Shown piece by piece: positions 22,001 through 39,837 of a stretch of DNA of 50,488 nt. The DNA is from Auxenochlorella pyrenoidosa (Eukaryota > Chlorophyta > Trebouxiophyceae > Chlorellales > Chlorellaceae), in the NCBI GenBank assembly GCA_001430745.1, contig KQ482041.1:859299-909786 (forward strand), read 5' to 3'. A model generated the notes under the pieces. It saw only the letters and a program-made list of their open reading frames with translations. It searched no databases and had not been told where the DNA came from. Numbering within the stretch: position 1 is the stretch's first letter; the number at the start of each line of letters is the position of its first letter. Position numbers and translations under genes: made by a program.

Positions 22001-25000
22001 CTACCTGCCTGGCTGCGCCATTCATTGCACCCCTTCCCACCACCTCCTCGCTCCCTCGCTCATTCCTGCCCAGCACTTGCCTGCCCAAACATCAGCTCGG
22101 CTCGCGCCTCGTTCTGCAGTTGCAAAGGCGCGAAAGGCGCTATGAGCAGGCGGGCAGTTCAGACGTGTAGCAGCAGCATGTTTCCAGAACATGTGCATAC
22201 TCACAGAGCAGTGCTGCACCCACACCACGTCTCGCCCTCGGCAAGCGCACCTGGCGCTGCTCGATGCGCTTTGCAGAGGCACCATAGCGCGCCGAGCCGT
22301 GGGGGTCGTTCTTCACCTGGAAAGGAGCACATGACCCTGGCGACTGCTTTGCATGGCTGGCAATCAGCAATCAATGCCCCCCTGTGGTGGCATGCTGCCT
22401 GCTGCTTGCACCGGCCGCTAGGCTGGGCTTCCCTCAGTCCCACCTGCTGCAGGAATCGCGAGTAGGCACGCATGATGCGAGGGTTGTTTGGGTAGCGCTC
22501 CTGCATTAAGGGGGATGTTTGCAAGCGACAGAGGTAGGCCCAGTCATCACTGGACACTGCGCATCCACACACAACTATTCTGCAAGCCCCTGTTCTCTGT
22601 GCCTGAACCATGCGCTTTCTCCCATCCCTTCCCTCCTCCTGCTCGCCCGCCCACCCACCATGACGGCGCGGTAACAGCGCTCGGCGTTGCCCCGCGCCTT
22701 CTCAATCTTCTGGAAGGCGCGCTGCAGGCGCACCATGGACACCTCGCTGTGCAGCAGCAGCTGCCAGAAGGCTTTGAGCGACGTCAGCGCGCCCTTGTGA
22801 GCGCGGATCACGGCGCGGTAGTTCGCCTGGGTCGGGCGGACCAGAGTTGGGGCGGCATGTTCACGGCTGTTGCCGGGAGCACATCATGATGAATGGCTTC
22901 ATGCTGGGCACAAGCCTCCATGATGACTGCACGTGCCTGCCTGCCCGGCTGCCACCGCCCCTGCCCTGCCTCCCACCCACCTGGTACTCGGCCCAGCTGG
23001 TGCCGTCCATGATGGCAGAGGAGTCGCCATCCTTGGATTTGCGCGCCAGCTTCTCCTGCTCCCGCACGTAACACTGTGGACAGCCAGGCAGCGAATGGGG
23101 ATGGTCTCAAATGCAGGCTCCCCTGCCTTGAAACAGATCTCGTTGCCTCTGCTGTTGAGGCCAACCTCTTGCCTGTGCTATCATGACAACAGCATGCAGC
23201 CGTTTCCCACCTGGAAGCGCTCGGAAATCGTAATGTTGGGGCACTTGCGTGCGCGCTGTAGGTAGGACAGCCCGCCCTGCACGAACGGAGGGGTGGAGGG
23301 TGCACCACGTGGGCCGCTGGGGCCGTGCTTAGTCTCCAACGCATAGCAGGGTTGAAACGAAGAGCTGGTTCGTTGGCTCATGGGACCGACACGCGCAGCA
23401 CCAGGCCTGCGGCCTGCCCCGCCCTGCCATCCCTGGCCCACCGAGGGCTCCTGGCGCAGCACCGCCTCAAAGCTGCCCAGGTGGATGTTGAGGTAGGACG
23501 AGTCGGGAAACTGCACCAGCCCCGCGCGCAGCACGTTGCCGGCGCAGTCCACCCAGCGGGGCATGGGGACCCAGTCAAGCGATGCGCTCTTGATGAGTTT
23601 GTGGCACACCCTGGAGAGGATGGGCAAGGCAGAGAGGAATGGGCCGCACATCCCCGCTCGAGGGCCTGGCATAGCTTGCAGGTTCATGCTGCCTCAAACA
23701 AGATGCGCGCGCCTAGACAGCTGTCGACACAGCCTGTGCAGCCCTGATGCACACCTGGCCACAATCTCCACCTCCTCCTCATCGCGGAAGCGGTGCACCT
23801 CGCGACGCGGCACCTGCGGCGTCCACCGCTCAAACAGCGCTGCCACAGCCCAGATGCGGTGCAGGCGGAACCAGCAGAGACCGCCAAAGGCCAGGCCCAC
23901 CGGTCCTATGCCCGCCAGGAAGGCGGTCGTGAGGCCGGACCAATACTGCAGTGCAAGGGAGAGGCGGTGCAGGCCGGAGCGCGGCAAGTTAAACTGCAAA
24001 GTGCCAACACTGGCCTTGCGGCCGGCCCAAGCCACCCCACGCCCTCCTCAACCACCCAACCTGCTTCCCACGCCCAGCCACGCCTGCCTGCGGGTAGTAA
24101 ATGCCAATGAGGGCCAGGCCTGAGGCATACCAGCACCAGGAGTAGAGGAATGCCTCGCCAATGTTCAGATAGGAGCGATGGTACGGCACCTGCATGGGAC
24201 GCACCAGCAGATGCCCGCTTACTGGTGCAGCGTTTGAGGGTACTGCTAGCAGCCAGCGCGCCCACCCGCCACCTTGCCCACCGCTCACATAACGGATGGT
24301 GATCCACATGTACCAGGTGATGAGCAGCAGATTTACCCAGCCCTGCAGCAAGAAGACAGCGTCACAGATGGCCATGGGGGAACCGGGCAGCCAAGGCAGC
24401 CACCATGCAGGCAGCCGTCCGGCTGCGTCCGCAGGTGCGGCCCTGGCTTGCGCTCACCTCCCAGCGTGGCACAGTTCGCAGCGCCACGGGCACCAGGGGC
24501 AGGGTGAACTTGAGCAGCCTGCAGGACGAGGAGACACCAGAGGCGCCGTATGTGGGGCGGGCAAGCAGGTGGCATGGAGAGTAGCAGGCTGGCAGAAGGA
24601 ACAGCCACGGCGGCGGGCAGCTCGGCTGGGCTGCTGACAGATGGGCAATCCCACCTCCGCATGAAGAAGTGGTTGCCGGCTGTAGGGATGGGAGGGAGGA
24701 AAGGGGTTTGATGACTGATGAGCAGCTGGGGTTTGAAACCAAGCATTGAAAGTTGAAATTGTGATTCAAGGCATGCGCGCAAGCCGCCACTCCCTTTGCT
24801 GCTGGCAGCCCACCAGACAGGGAGAGCAGGTTGTTCGAGAGCGGCTCGGTGGCACCCGTCTCGATGAGCGCGAACAGAGCGCTTATCGCCGTGTACAGCA
24901 GCACCATGAACAGAGAAAGGCCGAAGAGGGCGGCCTGGGGCATGGCAAAGCAGGGGCGGCTGGGGAAGTAGGCGTTGGCATAGCCCTCCGACTTGCTGCC

Positions 25001-26270
25001 GCAGGTCAGCGCCACCGTGAAGAGCAGGACATACGACGTTTGCAGGGTGGTGAAAACCACGCAGATGACCATGCGCAGCAGGTGGGTGGGCCTGCGCAAT
25101 GTGGAGGAGCAAGCAGGGCGGGCTGGTGATTCACACTGAAGCATGGCTAGATGTGGGCACCCAGCCAACTGAGGCCAAGCACCTGCCATCAATCATACCC
25201 AGGCTGCTAGACTACCAGATGCTAAGTATGACTGTGTTGAAACCAGGTTGCATACAAGAGCGTCCCTCCTGCCTTCCCACCACTGCCAGCGGAACTTTGT
25301 CTTGGTGCGGAGCACAAAGTGCAGCCACAGTACGATGGACAGCAGCACCAGGATGAGCGTGGTGCCGCCGTACAGCACACCCTGGTAGCGCCCAAAACCG
25401 TGCTCTGTTATCACGTTTTGAAGCTGCAGCCGCTTGTAAAAGCGCCACCAGCTGACGGGGCGGGTGAGAAGGCAGGCAGAGACAGCGAAGCTTAGTTGGG
25501 GAATGGGCCTCTTCTTCAATGAATGGCACATCAGCAGGCACAGCGCCTGCAGCGCCTTGCAAGAGCGCTGCTGCTGACCCAGGCCTACCACATACGGCCA
25601 GCACCCACCAACGCTTCCGCACAAGAGCAGCCGCCACCATGCCCACAGCTCACCTGTTGCCTGTCCAGTCAACGTCCCAGCCCCAGGTAGGTCCGAAGAA
25701 GAGGATGAGGATCTGCACCCACTGCAGGACTACAGCCAGCGCCACATACCGCCAGTCTGCAGAGACCGTGTGCAGGTTGGATGGGGAGTTGAAAATGCGT
25801 CTGGCAGCTCAAGAGGGAGCGAGCAGGCATGCTGTCGAGTACAATTCATCACATGGGATTTGCAGCGAGCACCTGTCGGAAGCCACCGCTTGGTGAAAAT
25901 GTAGAACAACACAGAGAAGAATGTCTCCTGCAGGCGGCAGCAGAGGGAGACGGGCGGACGCTGGGTCAAACCACTCTGAGCAGAGGCGCCCAGAGGTCGT
26001 GGGTGCTGCTCCCCCGGGCCCTTAAAATGATGTTTAGCTATTCTGCAGAGGGAATGGCTTGCACAACATCAACTGCACAGCTGCATGTCGTCGGCTATTG
26101 CAGGCAGCTTCACTTGCCTTTGCGCTGGTGTTGCTGCCGCGCAGCAGGTCGGTTGCGTCGGCGTCGGCGTCGCGGCCAATCACCCCCAGCGTGTCATTGC
26201 TTGCTTCGCTGCCGCCCTCGGAGCTTGGACCTCCCGAAGAGACAGAGCCTGGGCTAGCAGCAGGTGCCAT
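11592..26270 (-). CDS. Tiny macrocysts protein B-like polytopic membrane protein with PAS repeats
   Basis: I modelled 58 exons from ATG at 26270 to TGA at 11592, totalling 6540 nt and 2179 residues, with every junction in phase. The order is: a short acidic/Ser-rich N-terminus; a module with about seven membrane segments; a soluble helical module containing FPDSSYLNIHLGSFEAVL; a region of several PAS-like repeats; a Gly/Glu-rich linker; and a second membrane module with about four to five segments. This architecture is seen in proteins annotated 'tiny macrocysts protein B' in ciliates, Dictyostelium and chlorophytes. Their role is unknown, and a sensory one is inferred from the PAS units. No cyclase, kinase or channel signature is visible. 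At least eight of its 57 introns use GC donors. It is transcribed in the same direction as the Nudix-PHPT gene. Exon coordinates are in the four module entries. Confidence 0.8.
14381..14394. repeat. AT-rich perfect palindrome
   Basis: AAACTTTAAAGTTT is a perfect 14-bp palindrome inside an intron of the TmcB-like gene. It stands out from the GC-rich surroundings. No function is evident. Confidence 0.8.
16216..17697 (-). other. TmcB-like gene, disordered linker (exons 34-37)
   Basis: Exons: 17697-17363, 17203-16887, 16750-16549 and 16400-16216. The first begins with the end of the last PAS-like unit (YIARIIVPRPISAFAQIEAL). The rest is rich in Ala, Gly, Ser, Glu and Asp, with one possible helix (ELQAKMQRVANWLSG). 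A potential donor at the GGG|GTGAGT inside exon 34 was not used, because the uninterrupted frame has better composition. It may be spliced alternatively. Confidence 0.65.
17298..17333. repeat. 18-bp tandem duplication
   Basis: The unit CTGCCTCTTCCTCATGAA occurs twice without change, inside the intron between exons 34 and 35 of the TmcB-like gene. Confidence 0.9.
17860..21670 (-). other. TmcB-like gene, PAS-repeat region (exons 19-33)
   Basis: Exons: 21670-21519, 21385-21257, 21041-20973, 20794-20736, 20596-20576, 20418-20295, 20113-19992, 19791-19662, 19485-19369, 19277-19231, 19122-19015, 18869-18769, 18639-18500, 18347-18229 and 18035-17860. PAS signatures recur: AVCVINLEGLVQHVNDGFLR with MFGYRKGELEG; GNVVCVSRGFGNVLGYA; IIYANSSLSEMLGYTSEQLL; LTVDSQGVLVAPP; and ELDARCRVKKASEEAGLIFG. 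That makes about five units of 100 residues each (about 636-1180). No haem- or flavin-binding residue can be assigned by eye. Exon 23 is a 21-nt micro-exon. Exons 29 and 31 end at GC donors (GCAAGT, GCAAGC). Exon 29 uses a TAG acceptor. Confidence 0.75.
19619..19656. repeat. CAG/CTG trinucleotide repeat
   Basis: An interrupted (CAG)n tract lies just inside the intron after exon 26 of the TmcB-like gene. On the transcribed strand it is CTG-rich and starts a few bases after the GTGAGC donor. Confidence 0.85.
21850..26270 (-). other. TmcB-like gene, N-terminal membrane and helical modules (exons 1-18)
   Basis: Exons: 26270-26118, 25927-25873, 25756-25654, 25451-25284, 25091-24814, 24679-24655, 24518-24458, 24342-24289, 24189-24082, 23945-23755, 23610-23442, 23276-23211, 23073-22981, 22826-22659, 22500-22444, 22316-22251, 22113-22081 and 21908-21850 (residues 1 to about 636). 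Membrane segments include VALAVVLQWVQILILFFGP, GTTLILVLLSIVLWLHFVL, VICVVFTTLQTSYVLLF, LSLFMVLLYTAISALFALI, WVNLLLITWYMWITIRY and LAGIGPVGLAFGGLCW. The introns after exons 1 and 17 begin GCAAGT. The end of exon 9 (24082) is the least certain junction: GGC|GTGGCT and CAG|GCAGGC both keep the frame. Confidence 0.75.
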
Positions 26271-26780
26271 GGCTCAGCTGCGGCGGCGGCAGCAGCGGCG
26301 AGCAGGGCTGCCCTCCGTGCCTTCTGGGGGCGCTCTGCAGCCCGCCCGCGCTTTGGTTTGTCCCTTGGGATCGCCTAAGGCCACTTGCGGGCGAAATGCG
26401 GCCGTGGGCGAGCGGGTGTTTGAAGTGAGCGACCGGCCTCGTCTCCTCCGGCAGCACCCTTCCAAGGTGCAGAAGAGCAGAGAAGCCTGAAAGGTGGGAG
26501 CAAGGACGGCGAAAATGCAGCCAGGGGCGCCAACTGCCAGCAGCGCCACCACAATGAGCGCCGTGCACATCGCAGCTGGATGCGCTGTGGATGCCCTGCC
26601 AGCCAGGCAGGAGAGCTTCACTTGCTATCACATGATTTGTCTCTGGAAAGTGCAAGAAGCGCCGGTGCACACGCTGCCGCCGTGTGTTGGTCACAAAGCG
26701 TGGGTTCGCTCTCCTGCCCTCTGCGCATCAACAGCCACAAGAGCCGAGCAGGCTTGCTTTCAAGGGGCAATTAGCTCAAT
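26271..26780. other. Intergenic region upstream of the TmcB-like gene
   Basis: 510 bp between the Nudix-PHPT stop and the TmcB-like start, both on the minus strand. It must hold the 3' UTR of the former and the promoter of the latter. No TGTAA motif for the minus strand and no supported exon is seen. Confidence 0.45.
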
Positions 26781-27456
26781 TCAGTAGCCGTCATAAGATG
26801 CAGTGATGTCGTGGAAGGGCAGCCAGCGGCGCAGCAGCGCAGCAGTCACGTGGTGCGGCGCCTGCCCAAATGCAGCAGAGTAGCCGTAGACTGCGACGAC
26901 GCGCTCGCTCGGGTAGTGCTCAATGCGGCCCCCTCCTGCAGCGCAGCAAAGGTGCGAGAGACGCTAGTTGCAGGAACAATGTGTGCACATTGGCGACAGA
27001 CCATTGAAGGAGCAAGGGGGGGCCCTGGTTCAAGGGTGGTCCCAGCCAGGAGCTGGCAGCTGGGCGGCCTGATGGGCAACCAGCCAGCGCCGCGCATGCT
27101 ACTTACCAACAGTTTCCAGCCGCAGTCCTGCCTCGGGCGCTGCTGCCCGCACCTCAGCCGCCGTGGCCTGCAGCACATGGTTGTGGTACGCTGCACGGGC
27201 GTCCCCACGCACCAGCAGCTTGCTGTGCAGGCCTGCAGAGGAGCAGAGCCAAAAGAGGGTTTGAGGGCATTTTCAGCTGGTGCAAGTCGCACTGGCAGAG
27301 CAGGAAGGGAGCCAGTTTACACTTAGCAGCCTGTCTTCTGGAGCGGTCCCTCTAACCCCGCAATGCGGGTTGCGCCTCACCATCTGGCGTGCTCAGCCGA
27401 AGCAGCACGTACTTGAAAGAGCCCTCGTCAATGCCCACATCAGGGATGGCTGCCAG
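26781..27456 (-). other. PHPT1/janus-type phosphohistidine phosphatase domain of the fusion
   Basis: About 118 residues at the C-terminus, matching the 125-residue length of free-standing animal PHPT1. Conserved elements are in family order: the Lys in FKYVLLRL, the YH pair holding the catalytic His, the GGGRI loop and the VYGYS strand. Free PHPT1 removes phosphate from phosphohistidine and some phospholysine in proteins. Nothing visible is missing, so activity is plausible. Confidence 0.85.
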
Positions 27457-29825
27457 CGCCTGCAGAGCTTCTTCCGCGCTGGCTGGCTGCTCACCCAACG
27501 CGGCCGCCGACTCGGCTGCCCGCTCCGCATGCCGCCCCTCCAGCCAGGCTCGAATAAGCCGGTTGGCCAGGGCGTAGCGGCCCGGGATGCGGAAGGGCAC
27601 GTCGGCCCCGCTGGCAGCTGCCCGCACGACAGCTGGCACGGATGCATGCTGCCCGCCAGTGCCAGTGGCTGCTGCCAGCCAGTCGGCGTGGAACCAGCGG
27701 GCGTCCTCCAGCTCGGCGGGATCGACCTGCAGGGGTGTGGGTGGGTGGGGTGGGGTGGGGGAGCGGGACACCCCTGCCGGTCAGACGTAGCCCCGTACTA
27801 CGCTGCCGAGGCAGCCAAACAAATTGGCCGGCGCGGTACGCAGCTGGCCAGGCGCGCCAGCAGTCGGCAGATCCATGCTGGCCAGGCCTGCTGCTCCATT
27901 CCTGCAAGCCTCCTCACCTCCACCGCCTGCAGCTGGGGCAGCAGGTAGCGCTCTGCCTCGGCAGGCTTCAGCCCCACATCCAGCGCCGCCGACAGCCCGC
28001 TCCCATGCAGCAGCTGCAGGCCACGCGCTGGCGGCTGGCTCGGGCCGCCTGCGCCGCTGCCGCTGCTTCCGGTGCTGTGGGCCTGAGCTTGCTGCGCTGC
28101 CTCGGCGATGAACCCAATCATGAGGGAGGATGGGAAGGGCCAGGGCTGGGAGCTGTGGTAGCGTGCCTGGGCGGGGTCCACGGCCACGCCTGCGGGCAGG
28201 GCGCCACAGTGCGGCCAGGAGGCAGAGGGGAGGCAGATCGACTGTATGCCGAGGCGCTGAAGCACCGCACTGCACATGTGCCTTCAGTGAGTGTCAGCAT
28301 AGGCTGCCAGCGGTTATGCGTTGAGCCCAGCCCACCCCGGCTGCCGCCCAGCAACTCCCAGCTCCCCCAGCTCACCCGACTCCTCCAGCACCTCGCGCGC
28401 CACCGCCTGCTCCAGCGTCTCCGCCACCTCGGCAAAGCCTGCCGCAAGGGAGGGGATGCGGTGCGCGGCAGCAATGGCACATGGTAGACCAGTGGGCAGG
28501 CAGCGGGCTCTGGGCATGCCCAAGCAGCGGGCTGAAGGTGCACCAGCGCCCCGGTTTACGCCCGAAGCCCCACACTTGCCTGCCAGGCATGAGTAGCGCC
28601 CCTCTACCCAGGATGCCTTGCGGCCCAGCAGCAGCCAGTCACCGCACCTGCACGGCTCATGGACAGGGCGGAGTGAGGAGAGGCGTGCAGCACAGCCATG
28701 TGTGGGACGCAGTGCGCTGCACCTAACACAACCTGAAGACAGCCTCACCCAACCGCCACAATCACAGCCGGGTCCACACGAGGGTACACGGAGCGCGGCC
28801 GGCGGCCGTCAGCCGCGGGCGAGGAGGGCGTGCGGGAGTGGCCTCCGCCGGTGGCGCGCTGCAGCAGGCACGGGGCCAACCGGCCAAATGTTGGGCTTGC
28901 CGGCAGCCCTGGGTGCTGAGTGGGGTAACAGGCGATGTGGAGCAAAGACAAGGGCGAAGCAAGCGGGAGGGCTGTGGGGCACGACCTGTCGCCCAGGGAT
29001 GCGCCTCACCGTTGGTGCGCCCGTCCTGCTGCAAAACGCAGCGCTGGCGTGCCACTGCACCAGGCCGGCCGCCAGCGCTGCCACGGCGGCGTCCTGGCCC
29101 GCCATGCGCTGCCCCTCCCCTCGGACGTCGACGAAACAAGGGCCGCCTGCCGCCTCGCCCACAGCGGCGTCGGTGGGCGGCAGTAGCGGTAGCAGGTGCG
29201 CCGGCACCTGGCAGGCAAACACCGCCGCCCCGCAGCCCTCACGCCCCAGGAACAAGAAGTCTGGGGGGCCGGGGGTCCCCTCAGCGGTGCTGCCCTCCAC
29301 AGCGGCCACCGCTGCCTGGGGCTGCAGCTGCTGCGGGCCAGCCGTGAGCGGCACCCAGCGCGGCGGCCCGCCATCGGGGCCCTCCGCGCCAGGCTGCGCA
29401 AAGCTGTGCGCCTGCAGCGGCAGCTCTCGGGGGCCAAAGCTTGAGCTGCTGCTGCCAGCACCTGCCGCCGGCGCCACCAGCAGCCGGCCGCGGTGGAGCA
29501 GCAGCACCTTGGTAGATGGCTCGCCCAGCAGCTGCTGCAGCTGCTGCTCCTGCTTGCGCAGGCTGCCAGACCGGTCAAGGGGCAGGTCAGAGAAGTGCGG
29601 CGGGTCGTACTGGGCTGATGACTTGCCGGCAGCGGCCGAGGCGGCAGCGGAAGGAGTGTCTGGCGCAGGGGCAGTGGTGACGCTGCTGCTGCTGCTTCTG
29701 GAAACAGCTCTTCCTGTCCTTCTAGGTGCTGCCAGACCTGGCGGCACATACAGCCGCTTGCCAAACGGCTGCTGCGCTGCCGCCCGGGAGCGACGCACCG
29801 CCAGCGGCGCCGCGCCGGCGAACAT
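26781..29825 (-). CDS. Fusion protein: NADH-diphosphatase Nudix hydrolase plus phosphohistidine phosphatase (PHPT1/janus)
   Basis: Eight exons: 29825-29010, 28858-28749, 28647-28580, 28438-28376, 28189-27918, 27726-27381, 27232-27107 and 26935-26781, giving 651 residues in phase. The N-terminus is Arg/Ser/Ala-rich and may be an organelle transit peptide. The NudC/NUDT12/13-type half has YPRVDPAVIVAV, YSCLAGF, a complete Nudix box (GFAEVAETLEQAVAREVLEE then SG; pattern Gx5Ex7REVxEExG) and SQPWPFPSSLMIGF, the signature of NAD(P)H diphosphatases. The usual zinc ribbon is degenerate (FCSRTG, no later Cys pair). From about residue 534 a whole PHPT1 domain follows: IPDVGIDEGSFKYVLLRL, AYHNHVLQ (His of the active site, near residue 575), GGGRIEHY, VAVYGYSAAFG and the end ASYDGY. 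Exon 27726-27381 encodes the end of the Nudix half and the start of the PHPT half without a break. The intron after exon 3 has a GCAAGT donor. Confidence 0.85.
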
Positions 29826-30581
29826 GGCCCTGCAGGCGAGACGTCAGAACGGCACGAACAATTCATAATGATCTTGTACATGGCGTGGCCCCGGGAGACG
29901 CTGGGGACTGGCAGCTGCCCTCGCACCTCAGGCCAGCCGCCGCAGTTGCTCGATACCCGACCATCGCAGTGTAGATCGTGATACTCAGCTGGAAAAAATA
30001 TAGATCGCTGATCCGGTCGGCTGCAAAGACGGCATGAAGGCGGTGCAGCGCTCCCGCCCCACTGCTGCCGCCCCCATGCGCATTGGCTGAAATACTTTCA
30101 AGTTCTCGAGTTCCAGGAACAAATTGATAGTTGTACCGTGACCAAGCATCTGAAAGCGTTGATTGTCAGGAACAGAGGGGAAGTGCGCCATGTGCAAGGC
30201 ACTAGATGCAGTGCCAGTGACGTGGGGAAGTCACAAATGTGGGCCAGCCAAGAGGACTGGCTGACCTAAGTTTTGCATTCAGACAGATATGCAACATCCT
30301 GAGTTCTGAAACTAAAAAGTGTCACAGAGTGAATCGGATGGTTGGCCCTGCGTTGTTGACACCTGTTGCACTCCACACAACACAAAGCAAGCTGTGGGCC
30401 CGCGTTGCATCCATCCCCCTTGCAGGTGGCAGACTTGCGGCACTTTCCTGGACCGGCAGAGCTGCTGTAGCCCAAAATCCATGATTTAAACACTGTCAGT
30501 AACAGGAAGCCAGGATGTGGTCACAAAAAGCTCAGTAACGTCAGCTGGACGTGGCAGGCAGTGCCTCCTGCAGCCGTCTGC
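29826..30581. other. Intergenic region upstream of the Nudix-PHPT gene
   Basis: 756 bp between the TRM4 stop and the Nudix-PHPT start, both on the minus strand. A TATA-like stretch on the minus strand (TATATTTTTTCC, about 29992-30003) lies about 170 bp before the start codon. The segment is less GC-rich than its neighbours. Nothing coding is supported. Confidence 0.45.
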
Positions 30582-37478
<6,897 letters not shown>

Positions 37479-37964
37479 CCGGGTCGCAGTGGGGGGCCAC
37501 GTCAATGCAAGAGCACCGGTGCCGCTGAGAGGTGAGTGGCGTGAGCTAAAGGACAGAACAGGGAGAGCGCCACGTGCCTCAGTGGCGGGGCAGCAGTGGC
37601 GGCAGAGGCGGCACTCGCAGCCAAACTGCGCGCTTGCTGTGCACAGCACAGTGCCGACGGCTCAGCATCGGCATATTGTTGTATATCCGGAACCAAGCAA
37701 CCCTGCAGACGGCGAGAAACAACGCAGACGCCGACAGTAGGCGTCCCTCACCCCGCCACGGCCTCCGCCGCGTCCCCTGTGAGCTCTGCCCATTGTACCG
37801 GGGGTCTATGTGCAGGAAACAATGCATGCACGCCAGCAGAGCGACTTTGCGGCCATGCTGTGCTGGCCCAGCATGGGCGCCCCTGGATGACCTGCCACCA
37901 GGCCCCCCGATCGAGCCTCCATCGAGCCCTGGTGTGCAGCCCAGTCAGCGGAGCAGCAGGAAAG
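37479..37964. promoter_or_regulatory. Divergent intergenic region between TRM4 and ATPG
   Basis: 486 bp between two start codons. A weak TATA-like stretch (TTGTATATCC, near 37679-37688) could serve the ATPG side, but it is far from the ATG. Confidence 0.4.
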
Positions 37965-39837
37965 ATGCAGGCGGCGCTGCTGTGCAAGCCCTTTGCGGCC
38001 ACCGCCAACAAGGCGGCCCGCGCCCAGGCGCCCCGCCGCGTGCTGGTGCTCGCCCAGGCCACCAAGCCCGCTGCTGCCAAGTGAGCGCCGCGGCGGCGAC
38101 CCAGCCATGTGCAGAAGGGAGCTTGCGCCAGCCCGCTGCGTGCTCAGGAGCGCCCAGGCCCGGCCTGCCGCTTCCTCATGTCATCCTCCATAAATGTGCT
38201 TGCCTGCAGGGAGCTGCCGGCGGCCCTGAAGCCCGCCCTGCTGACTGTGGCCTCCAATGTGCTGCTGTCCCTGCCCGCCCACGCCGAGGCCGGCAAGATC
38301 TTCGGTGAGAGTGCTGGCTGTATGGGAGCAGGCGCCGATGGGCGCGCCTGGGTGCCGGGCCCGGCCTGCCGCCGCAACGCTGCAGGGGCCCGGCAGGCCC
38401 ACCTCATGAGCAGGGCTGCGCTCAAGTCGCTGTGGCCTCTTTTTGGCTACTGTGTGCCAGCACCTCGTCCCTTCCTCCTCCTTCTTTCTCCTGGCAGACT
38501 TCAACTTCACCCTGCCCGTCATGATGGGCGAGTTCCTGCTGCTCATGGTGTTCCTGGACAAGTTCTGGTTCGGCCCTGTGGGCAAGGTGCTGGACGAGCG
38601 CGACCAGTCGCTGCGCGGCAAGCTGGCGCTGGTGAAGGACAACGGCTCCGAGGTGGGTGCTCCTGCTGCCGTGTGCCAGACCCAGGCAGGTGTGCAAGTT
38701 GTCATATGTCCCGCCTGTTGTGTGGTAAGGCGCTAGGCGCAGCATGCACGCGCGTCGCGAAAGTGGTGCGCCGGGCAGCGCTCTCGCAGCGGTCACATTG
38801 GTGCAGTGCCAGAGAGCACTGCGGCAGGGAGCATCTGTTAGCTACTTGCGGCGCTGCGCCAGCGGTTGGCCTGGGAGACGAAGCAGCAGGGGCAGCTTGT
38901 TGCACAGCTCTGAGCATGGCGGTTGCTGGCAGCGGCTCCTCACCAGGCTGCACGACTTCTGCAGCAGTGCAGCAGATTGTTGTACGGCCAGCAACGCCGC
39001 GTCTCCAGACAATGCAGTGCAGCCCGCGCTGGCGATGGGCCGCCCTTCGGTGCTTAGGCGAGCAGCCCGGCTCTCGGCTGAGCACGTCAGCCTCTGCTCG
39101 CCCGTCCACTGCCAACCCGTGCTTGCCGTCTTGTCCGCCCCTGCCCCGTGCCCCTGCAGGTGGCCAAGCTGCAGGCGGAGGCTGAGAAGCTGATTGCCGA
39201 CGCGCGCGCCGCCGCCCAGAAGCAGGTGGCCGAGGCCAAGGCGCTGGTGTCCGCCGAGTGCGCCAAGGAGCTGGCCGAGGCCAAGGCGGTGCGTGCACGG
39301 GGCCATCCATGCTGGGGTGTTACTGCACAGCAAGGGAGTGCACGTTGAGCAGCGGGCGTGGGTTCGCCTGGCCTGCAGCTGCAGCGATGCCTGGGATGCT
39401 CGACGCGGGCTGCACCCAGCGCTGGCACCTGCCCTGCGCACCACCCGCTGGCCGGCAACCTCGGACGTCTGCTCATTGCATGCCCCCTGCCGCTGTGCCC
39501 CCCTCTGGCGTTCCCGCTGGCGCAGAAGGTGGACGCTGAGCTGTCCCGTGCCCTGGCCACCCTGGAGTCTGAGAAGGAGGCGGCCATGAAGTCCCTGGAT
39601 GCCCAGGTGAGGCCGCGCGGCCTGGCCACACACCCGCCCGCCCGCCCGCATGCCCCTCCCAACCCTGGCCGTGCTTGGAACAGAAGCGCCGCCATCCGCC
39701 TCGGCATGCCTGAAGAGGAGGCATGCGCGCCTGCCGCCGACTGTTGTACCTGCCTGCCCGCCTGCCATGCTTTGCAGGTGGAGAAGCTGTCTGCCGACAT
39801 CCTGGGCCGCGTGCTGCCCGAGGGCGTGAAGGTGTGA
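37965..39837 (+). CDS. ATPG: Chloroplast ATP synthase subunit b' (CF0 subunit II)
   Basis: Six exons: 37965-38080, 38210-38304, 38498-38652, 39160-39288, 39526-39606 and 39778-39837, giving 211 residues in phase. A transit peptide (MQAALLCKPFAATANKAARA) is followed by a hydrophobic thylakoid-type signal (LLTVASNVLLSLPAHAEA). The mature protein begins near KIFDFNFTLP. One membrane helix (LPVMMGEFLLLMVFLDKFWF) leads to GPVGKVLDERDQSLR and a long charged coiled coil (VAKLQAEAEKLIADARAA, ALATLESEKEAAMKSLDAQV) that ends ILGRVLPEGVKV. This is the nuclear-encoded b' subunit that pairs with plastid-encoded subunit b in the peripheral stalk of the CF1CF0 ATP synthase. Confidence 0.95.
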
